Source of the DNA: Halocatena pleomorpha
Lineage (GTDB): Archaea; Halobacteriota; Halobacteria; Halobacteriales; Haloarculaceae
Reading direction: 5' to 3'
Assembly (NCBI RefSeq): GCF_003862495.1
Contig: NZ_RRCH01000003.1
Span: 186,001-250,000 of the forward strand
Length of the DNA: 64,000 bases
The notes beneath the pieces are model-generated. The model was not told the origin of the DNA and did not search any database. It saw nothing but the letters and a program-made list of their open reading frames with translations. This document shows positions 58,093 through 64,000 of this stretch, piece by piece (the first letter of the stretch is position 1; every line of letters begins with the position of its first letter). The position numbers were made by a program, and so were the translations under genes.

Positions 58093-60213
58093 TTACTGTT
58101 GACCGAAACTGATGGCGGCGTCGCCGTCGACATCAAGCTCGGTGATCTGCCCGGAGAACCGGAAGCTGTCGCGTCGATCGGAGACGGTCCCGCGGGCTGT
58201 CGATCCCGAAACCGTGTCATCGCTTTCTGCGAACGTTCCTTTTTCGAGCGACCCGTTCACCGATAGGGCGTACTTCGACGCCCCGTTGGAGTTGCTCCCA
58301 TCGATGATGAGGGTGTGCTGTTTGTCACCCTCGGTACCGAGTGCGTTCGGGTCGACAGCTTGTCCGTCGACCTGTACGGTGAGGTTACCGTCTGTCGAGA
58401 ACGACGTTACGGAGCCGGTGAACAGGAACTTATCTGAGGAGTTGCTGACGGCACCGGACGACCAGTTTTCACCGACCAAGGTTTCGCTCGTGCAATCGAA
58501 CGACCCGGGATCTTCGTTCGGCTGAAGGGTGCCGTCGACAGCAAACGTGTAGTTGGCCTTCGAACCGTTCCCTTTGATCTCAAGCGTGTGGGTGTCCGCC
58601 CCGCTTGCACCGTTCTCGGTGGTAGCGTTCGCGCCGGCACCGCTTGCGCTTCCGACCAAGAGGTTGGTCATCTTCGAGAGGAGACCCTGAGAGGAGTCAG
58701 ACGACGATCCAGACTCGTTCTTGCTCTTACTCTTGTTCTTCTTCGAAGCGGACTTGGATCCAGCCCCGGATCCTGATCCAGAGCTACTGAGATCGAGCGA
58801 CGGCGCCGATCCGGAGTTACTGACGTTGATGGTCTTACCAGACGACGATTTCAACTGGACCGATTTCCCTGGCGTCTTGATCGTGGTGTTTTTGACGAGG
58901 GTGTTATCGGAATTCGAGAACACGATCCCTTTGCGGCCGGAACCGCTCTGCTCGATGTAGCTGTTTTTGATCTGCGAGCCGTTGCCCTGTCCGACCAGCA
59001 CGGACGGACCGCTCGCCGCTGAACCGGTGATCTTGACGCGGTCCATGCGGAGCCACCGGGGGTTCGGACTGGGACCGTGACGCCCCTGAGAGACCTGTTT
59101 CTCGCGACGGATGGCCGGCGCGCCGTCGTTGTTATACGTGATCCGGGTGTTTTTCACCTTCAGCGTGCGGCCGCCAGTCCAAACGGCGATCCCAGGCCCG
59201 CTGGTAGGGTTGTTTTCGATGGTGATGTCGGTGTTTCGGACTTTTGCGCCGGCTTCGTCGAAGTTGCCGCCGGTCGCGGACGAGGCGTTGCCCTGCTCGA
59301 ACAGCACACCGCGCATCGTGAACGCGTCGTCTTCGAGCGTGTGGGGACCGGAGTACTTCTGGGGGTTGACTTCGACGGTTGCCCCATCGACGTAGCTTCC
59401 CTCACCCGAAATCCGGATGCCACACACGTTGTTGTTCCGGTAGGTGCCGCCGATGACTTGCACCGAGCTGAGCGTCCGGCTTCCGTAGATGCCGTTGTTA
59501 CCGAACTCTTCGAGGTGGCAGTCGACGATCTTGACCGTGCCCTTCCCGCCGTAGACGGAGATGCCAGCACGACCGTCGCCGGATTTGTAGTGTGCCCACG
59601 CCGAGCCTTTCTTCGCAACGAAGTCTTTGAGAACGCCGGTCGAGTTGGGATCGTTCACCCGAAGCTGCCAACACCGGGTCACGTCGCTCGAATCGACGAT
59701 TGCGCGCCCGATGTGCTCGATGTTCTCCGCGTGAAAACCGCGTTCGGAGTTGATCCGGATCCCCGTGGCCGTCTGGTTGGCACGAACATCCACGTCGAAG
59801 TTCTCGAACAGCGCCTTATTACAGGTCGTGTTAATGAAGAACTCGTTATAGTTGGAGGGGAACGTGAACGTCACGTTGTCGTTTTTCCCCCGAATACCGA
59901 TCCGATCGGTGTCCGCAGTGATCGAACCGCCCCAGTGGTACGTTCCCGCAGGGAACTCCACGAGGGTCTGTCCGTCGAGTGCTGATTCAACTTTACTGGT
60001 AACGTCGCCGTTGCCGTTTGGATCACAGCCGAGATCCTTGACCGCGTCGACGACGTTGTTGAACGTGATACCGTGGCGCGTTTTCGCGCTTGCACGTCCG
60101 GCCTGTGTCGTTCCGAGTACGGAACCACCGATGACCGCTCCAGTAAGCTTGATGTAACTACGTCGTTCGAGATGTGACGAGTCATCCTCTCCGTTCTCTG
60201 AATCAGATCTCAT
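58093..60213 (-). CDS. Tat-exported right-handed beta-helix protein with tandem C-terminal beta domains
   Basis: Protein of 706 residues. Tat motif ERRSYIKLTGAVIGGSVLG near residues 17-35. The beta-helix body (about 50-440) has regular coils (ADTDRIGIRGKNDNVTFTFP, VQVIGGTYRNNNVCGIRI, LKVKNTRITYNNDGAPAI, QIKNSYIEQSGSGRKGIVFS). Next comes a low-complexity linker (about 470-510) of Ser, Gly, Lys and Asn. Two copies of a beta domain end it: about 544-625 (HTLEIKGNGSKANYTFAVDG ... KFLFTGSVTSF ... VQVDGQAVDP) and 629-706 (HTLIIDGSNSNGASKYALSV ... SFRFSGQITEL). The same domain pair occurs in the 47.6 kb surface protein. Likely a secreted polysaccharide-active or polysaccharide-binding protein. Confidence 0.8.
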   Translation of the reverse strand: MRSDSENGEDDSSHLERRSYIKLTGAVIGGSVLGTTQAGRASAKTRHGITFNNVVDAVKDLGCDPNGNGDVTSKVESALDGQTLVEFPAGTYHWGGSITADTDRIGIRGKNDNVTFTFPSNYNEFFINTTCNKALFENFDVDVRANQTATGIRINSERGFHAENIEHIGRAIVDSSDVTRCWQLRVNDPNSTGVLKDFVAKKGSAWAHYKSGDGRAGISVYGGKGTVKIVDCHLEEFGNNGIYGSRTLSSVQVIGGTYRNNNVCGIRISGEGSYVDGATVEVNPQKYSGPHTLEDDAFTMRGVLFEQGNASSATGGNFDEAGAKVRNTDITIENNPTSGPGIAVWTGGRTLKVKNTRITYNNDGAPAIRREKQVSQGRHGPSPNPRWLRMDRVKITGSAASGPSVLVGQGNGSQIKNSYIEQSGSGRKGIVFSNSDNTLVKNTTIKTPGKSVQLKSSSGKTINVSNSGSAPSLDLSSSGSGSGAGSKSASKKNKSKSKNESGSSSDSSQGLLSKMTNLLVGSASGAGANATTENGASGADTHTLEIKGNGSKANYTFAVDGTLQPNEDPGSFDCTSETLVGENWSSGAVSNSSDKFLFTGSVTSFSTDGNLTVQVDGQAVDPNALGTEGDKQHTLIIDGSNSNGASKYALSVNGSLEKGTFAESDDTVSGSTARGTVSDRRDSFRFSGQITELDVDGDAAISFGQQ

Positions 60214-60613
60214 CGGTTGGTAAAACGGGATTACTCAGAAGTACCTTCTGGCTACGTACGTGGCGTTTCGATACTAACGCCTTACCGATACCGAAGGTTA
60301 GCCACAATTACATACCGACCACATATAATGTTGGTAATATGATCATATTCCTCCGTAAGTCGCTCTTACACGTTGTAGGACGTGCTTACCCGTCGAAATC
60401 GTTGGGTACAGCGGAGCTGATGATCTGTGGTAGTGACAGTCTACCGGGCCTGCTGCGCGCTCGTCAGCACTCCTGACTATTGACGAGAAACAATAACAAA
60501 TTGGCACGTTAAATATTCTACCATCATTAGTGAGCGTTGCAGAACGATCTGCCTACCGGATTGAATGGATCGTCAGGAGACACATAACAATGGGTTCGAT
60601 CGGACGATTTCGC
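60214..60613. other. 400-base divergent spacer with a perfect 14-base palindrome
   Basis: Lies between the divergent beta-helix and Gfo/Idh genes. Holds the palindrome at 60336-60349 and A/T-rich promoter-like stretches (for example TTAAAT near 60508). No gene or RNA seen. Confidence 0.5.
60336..60349. promoter_or_regulatory. Perfect palindrome AATATGATCATATT
   Basis: Fourteen-base perfect palindrome in the spacer between two divergent genes. Size and position fit a dimeric regulator site, but an A/T-rich palindrome may be chance. Confidence 0.35.
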
Positions 60614-61726
60614 ATGATGGTCCTCAGAACAGCGGTCATTGGAGCAGGTATCATCTCTGGACAACATCTGTCGGCGCTTCGGGAGTGTCCGAACACGACG
60701 CCGGTCGCGGTTTGTGATCTCGATGAGGAACGGGCGGGACGAATGGCAAAAGAGCACAAGACAGCGGCGTACACCGACATCGAGGAGCTACTGGCCAGCG
60801 AGCAATTGCATTGGATCCACATCTGCACGCCGGTGCAAACGCACGTCGCACTCGCACGGACGGCGCTCGCAGCTGGTGTCTCCGTGCTGATCGAGAAGCC
60901 GATCACGATGACCAGCGAAGAACTACAGGAGCTGATCGAGACAGCCGACGCGAACGACGCTTCGGTGTCGTCGGTGCACAATCACATGTTCGACCCGGCG
61001 ATGCGAGAGGCCCAAACACTACTCGAACAGGGTGCGCTCGGTGAGCTTCGAGGCGTCGACGTGACGTACACTGGTGCGTCCTTTGCCGACGAGCCCAACC
61101 GTGGGTCGTGGACGTTTGAGTTGCCGGGGGGTGAGTTCGAGGAGGGGATCCCCCATCCCCTGTATCTCGCCCTCGGAACGGGTGGCTATCCGAGCGACGT
61201 TGACGAGATCGACGTTCAAACCGCGTTGACAACATCGTATGAGCAGTCGTTCACCTACGACACGACACAGATTCAGTACCGATCTGAGAACGGCACCCTC
61301 TGTTCGGTTCGCGTGAGTGCGGGCGGAGTCCCTGTCCACCGAATCGATGTACACGGCTCGGAGGGATCGGTAGTGATCGATCTCGTCTCCCAAACTGTCG
61401 TTCCACTCGGCGTGGATTACACGGCGTCGTCGATCCACCGCGCTAGGAACAACCTCGACCGTGCCGCTCGTCGGATGGTGGGCACGGCGACGGCGTTTTA
61501 CGACGTTCTCGCTAACCGGTTCAACAACAGTTGGGAAACCGAACGACAGCTAAATTCGCATTACTATCAGATCGACGCGGAAGCCGCTGCGTTGATTCGG
61601 GGGAACGCTCCGCCTGTTCCGATCGAACAGGCCGAGTGGGTGATCAGACTGATGGAACTGATCCGTGAGGAAGCAGAGGAAGGGGCCCCTCTCATCTCGG
61701 CACAGCAGTCGTTTGAACGGCCGTAG
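60614..61726 (+). CDS. Gfo/Idh/MocA family oxidoreductase
   Basis: NAD(P)-dependent dehydrogenase of 370 residues. VLRTAVIGAGIISGQHLSAL at the start, then CDLDEERAGRMA, HICTPVQTHVALARTALAAG, the EKPITMT motif near residue 95, and a domain-2 core GGEFEEGIPHPLYLALG in place of the usual GG.L.D.G.H. The C-terminus has an added helical part. Close in plan to WlbA/UDP-sugar or nucleotide-sugar oxidoreductases of surface-polysaccharide loci, which suits the neighbouring flippase. Start 60614 or 60617 (paired Mets) is chosen; an in-frame ATG at 60590 is possible. Confidence 0.85.
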   Translation: MMVLRTAVIGAGIISGQHLSALRECPNTTPVAVCDLDEERAGRMAKEHKTAAYTDIEELLASEQLHWIHICTPVQTHVALARTALAAGVSVLIEKPITMTSEELQELIETADANDASVSSVHNHMFDPAMREAQTLLEQGALGELRGVDVTYTGASFADEPNRGSWTFELPGGEFEEGIPHPLYLALGTGGYPSDVDEIDVQTALTTSYEQSFTYDTTQIQYRSENGTLCSVRVSAGGVPVHRIDVHGSEGSVVIDLVSQTVVPLGVDYTASSIHRARNNLDRAARRMVGTATAFYDVLANRFNNSWETERQLNSHYYQIDAEAAALIRGNAPPVPIEQAEWVIRLMELIREEAEEGAPLISAQQSFERP

Positions 61727-61731
61727 TGATC

Positions 61732-63213
61732 TCACTCCGTTACACTTTGGAGAAACGACTGCACCAGTGCGACGTCAATGAGTCCACTTACGAGCGCTAG
61801 TCCTGCCCACACCCCCCCAGCAAGGGCGATCACCGTGAGCAAGGAGACGAGATTGGAAACGAGGGGCAACAACACGACGACGACGACGGACATGAGCGCT
61901 GTGATCGCGCAGACGAGCAGCGTTTCACGACAGAGGCGTGTTCGTGCGATCGGGAACTCCTGATCGATGATGTATATCTCAACGCCGATCAACACGACGT
62001 AGGTGATAACCGTCGAGAGCGCAGCACCGACAACGCCGATGACAGGGATGAACAACACGTTCAAGACGACGTTGCCGACTGACGCCCCGGTTTTTGCAAT
62101 CGCACGATCGCGGGCGCGACCAACGAAATCGAGTCCGTCGTTGGTGATCTTATCGATCGCTCGGAGAACGATGTACACGCCAAAGACCTGCACGACGGGA
62201 ACGGCACCGAGATAATCGGTCCCGAACACGTACCGGATCGTCGGCTCAGAGACGAGTATGAGCCCCGCGCCGGCGGGAAGGTACAGCATGACTGTGTGAA
62301 CGAACGCGTGTTCGTACAGTTCCCCAGCCCGACCGAGCGCGTCACTCGCTTTCTGTTCGCCGTAGGCCGGTGAGACAGCAAAGCCGAGCGATGTCGCTGG
62401 CACTGTTACAAAATCGGCAATCTGTTTCCCGAGGACGTAGAACGCGACAGCAGCAGGATTCAAAAAGAACCCCACGAGGATGGTGTCAACGTTTTTGTCG
62501 AGCGTGTGACCGCTGCGTGTGATTGTGAGCGGGATGCTGTACCGGAGAATCTTCTTCGGTAACCCCGACTCCACACCACCCTTCCCAGCGTATTTGGGAA
62601 CGAATTGGACGAAAATGACGCCCAAACCCACAGCTGCGGCGAGTGCGTGCCCGAGTACGTAGCCCGCTAACGCACCGATGGCACCCAGTCCAGCGAGTAA
62701 GAAAACGACAGTGAACACCAGTAGGCTGACGTTCGCCAGCGCCCCAATGCACGCGCTCCAGCGCACGCGATTGAACCCCTGAAACACGACTGTTGTGAAC
62801 TTCGAGAGGGTCATCGTGACGATGTACAGCGATCCGATGACGAGAAACGGTTGAATACCTGGTTCGTTAGCTAACTCCGAAATAAACCCACTTCCCAACA
62901 CGAACGTCACGCTAACGACGATGATCGACACGAGATTGTACTGGAGGGAGGTGGTGACGATATGAGGAATCTGGATCGGATCTTTGGTTTTGTACTCGGT
63001 GATGTAGCGAGCGGCTGATTTGGCGAAGCCGAGATAGCTGAACAACAGCCCGGTTCCGAGCACGGACAACGAGAGGAACAACAATCCGTACTCATCGGGA
63101 GAGAGAAAGTAGTTCGCAAGCACGATAACGATAAGACCCTTGGACACCATGCGTGCTCCTTCAGCGACGAGCATGGCTTGTAGACCGCGCATAACCTTGC
63201 GTGCAATTGTCAC
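61732..63213 (-). CDS. Wzx/MVF-type polysaccharide flippase
   Basis: Polytopic membrane protein of 493 residues, 12-14 helices, polysaccharide-biosynthesis/oligosaccharide flippase family. The conserved start is GARMVSKGLIVIVLANYFLS and SPDEYGLLFLSLSVLGTGLL; later GYVLGHALAAAVGLGVIFV and RYSIPLTITRSGHTLDKNVD. It moves lipid-linked oligosaccharides across the membrane for glycan or S-layer glycosylation. GTG start 63213 (VTIARKVMRGLQAM) is chosen since family members start in this way; an ATG at 63192 is an alternative. Convergent with the Gfo/Idh gene, five bases apart. Confidence 0.88.
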   Translation of the reverse strand: MTIARKVMRGLQAMLVAEGARMVSKGLIVIVLANYFLSPDEYGLLFLSLSVLGTGLLFSYLGFAKSAARYITEYKTKDPIQIPHIVTTSLQYNLVSIIVVSVTFVLGSGFISELANEPGIQPFLVIGSLYIVTMTLSKFTTVVFQGFNRVRWSACIGALANVSLLVFTVVFLLAGLGAIGALAGYVLGHALAAAVGLGVIFVQFVPKYAGKGGVESGLPKKILRYSIPLTITRSGHTLDKNVDTILVGFFLNPAAVAFYVLGKQIADFVTVPATSLGFAVSPAYGEQKASDALGRAGELYEHAFVHTVMLYLPAGAGLILVSEPTIRYVFGTDYLGAVPVVQVFGVYIVLRAIDKITNDGLDFVGRARDRAIAKTGASVGNVVLNVLFIPVIGVVGAALSTVITYVVLIGVEIYIIDQEFPIARTRLCRETLLVCAITALMSVVVVVLLPLVSNLVSLLTVIALAGGVWAGLALVSGLIDVALVQSFLQSVTE

Positions 63214-63360
63214 TGTCGATCTCGTCCGTGGAGACTGGCTGTGGAGGGATAGTAATGTGTGCATTATCCGGTCGATCGTCGTCCTCGGAAGCTGTCCGTG
63301 CCGGCGTCATCGGCCGTAGCAAGGGAATTACGATAGCGGAGCAGTCGGAACGAAGGGACG

Positions 63361-64000
63361 ATGTACACACCGTCCCAGCTGTGGCGGGGGGTTCGACGAG
63401 GGGTACAGCGACCGTCGTTTTTCGGGCAGGAGTTGAACCGACTGTACAACCGCCGGTTGTATCGGCGTGAGTACAACACCGACGGCATCGATGTGATGGC
63501 CGAGGACTGGGACAACTTGATTATCCTTGATGCGTGTCGGTACGATCTCTTTTCTGCACAGCAACAGGAGTGCTCTGGAACGCTCGAACGACGCGAATCA
63601 AGAGGGTCACACACCGTGGAGTTCCTGGTTGGAAACTTTGCCGGTCGTACACTGATGGACACCGTGTACGTAACCGCGAGTCCGCAACTGTACCGCTGGA
63701 ACGACCGGATTGATGCGACGTTTCATGAAGTCATCAATGTCTGGAAACACGGGTGGGACGACACCCACAAAACGGTTCTTCCGCGAACGATGACCGATTA
63801 TGGGCGTCGCGTAGCGGCGCAGTACCCGAACAAACGGCTCATCATGCATTTCATCCAACCGCACTACCCGTTCATCGAGAACCCCGAAATCAATGTCGGG
63901 AACCGTCTTGAAGGAAGCGACAAGACGGACATCTGGGGACGACTCCGAGACGGAGACGCGGACGTCTCAGCGTCTGAGATTTGGGACGCTTATCGGAACA
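63361..64000 (+). CDS. Sulfatase-like (alkaline phosphatase superfamily) protein, 3' end cut by window
   Basis: The first 213 residues of a longer protein. A basic N-terminal lead (RRGVQRPSFFGQELNRLYNR) is followed by the conserved first metal-binding strand WDNLIILDACRYDLF near residue 55, then SPQLYRWND and IMHFIQPHYPFIEN near 160. These are typical of haloarchaeal arylsulfatase-like proteins in polysaccharide loci. Members hydrolyse or transfer sulfate or phosphate groups; the catalytic Thr/Ser/Cys context cannot be judged from this part. It is divergent from the flippase gene. Confidence 0.8.
   Translation, partial: MYTPSQLWRGVRRGVQRPSFFGQELNRLYNRRLYRREYNTDGIDVMAEDWDNLIILDACRYDLFSAQQQECSGTLERRESRGSHTVEFLVGNFAGRTLMDTVYVTASPQLYRWNDRIDATFHEVINVWKHGWDDTHKTVLPRTMTDYGRRVAAQYPNKRLIMHFIQPHYPFIENPEINVGNRLEGSDKTDIWGRLRDGDADVSASEIWDAYRN

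Noticed and set aside
59077-59985. 302-codon plus-strand open frame inside the beta-helix gene
   Set aside because: Antisense shadow of a regular beta-helix protein with a Tat signal.
1-64000. tRNA, rRNA, CRISPR, transposase or known riboswitch
   Set aside because: Scanning by eye found no tRNA T-loop pattern with matching acceptor stems, no repeat-spacer array and no transposase signature. A tool-based scan could still find a small RNA.

Overview
The window is chromosomal DNA from a haloarchaeon (class Halobacteria). Evidence: an archaeal TFB, the archaeal RNase P (Rpp30, Pop5) / proteasome alpha / SBDS gene cluster, a GHMP-type shikimate kinase, many Asp/Glu-rich proteins, Tat-dependent lipoproteins, leaderless genes with a TTTATA-like box about 25-33 bases before the start codon, and several families known mainly from Halobacteria (DUF5796, DUF7344, UPF0058, DUF555, DUF357). 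I do not assign a genus. I saw no rRNA, tRNA, CRISPR array, insertion sequence, transposase or integrase.

Layout. 1-8.5 kb: a molybdate/tungstate-binding lipoprotein divergent from a ModE-type regulator, an alpha/beta hydrolase, DoxX, a large secreted zinc protease, a cupin with a zinc ribbon, a membrane protein, an RtcB-type RNA ligase and a DsbA-like lipoprotein. 8.6-17.2 kb: small regulators and orphan genes in AT-rich spacers, a Gfo/Idh/MocA oxidoreductase whose TATA box lies in a palindrome, a PaaG-like crotonase, a MobA-like nucleotidyltransferase beside a MoxR ATPase, and a membrane-anchored arylsulfotransferase-like protein. 17.2-26.8 kb: shikimate kinase and chorismate mutase, a Tat-exported subtilase, an Old Yellow Enzyme, a riboflavin-type pyrimidine reductase, two head-on gene fragments, thioredoxin reductase, and a sodium:solute symporter coupled to a 38-residue membrane peptide. 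27-40.6 kb: a dense housekeeping block (TFB, OGG, acylphosphatase, NAD(P)HX repair enzyme, MoaC, RNase P subunits, PsmA, an S9 peptidase, SBDS, HflX).

40.7-45.9 kb holds the most notable locus. It is a three-gene operon read leftwards: a VirB2/pilin-like small membrane protein, a polytopic VirB6/TrbL/CedA-like membrane protein, and a 1059-residue VirB4-like ATPase with a VirB3-like double membrane hairpin at its N-terminus. No relaxase, coupling protein or integrase is visible. The set resembles the crenarchaeal Ced/Ted DNA-import machines more than a complete conjugative element, and I propose it as a candidate haloarchaeal DNA-transfer system.

46.2-53.1 kb: a Tat lipoprotein with a beta-helix, a cell-surface protein, and a four-gene sugar cluster (ThuA, TIM-barrel isomerase/epimerase, Gfo/Idh oxidoreductase, SMP-30 lactonase) that could form a keto-sugar or sugar-acid pathway. 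53.3-57.8 kb: M24 peptidase, prephenate dehydrogenase, Rsm22-like methyltransferase, SurE. 57.8-64 kb: a large Tat-exported beta-helix protein that shares a tandem C-terminal domain with the 47.6 kb surface protein, a third Gfo/Idh oxidoreductase, a Wzx-type flippase and the start of a sulfatase-like gene. This looks like the edge of a surface-polysaccharide locus.
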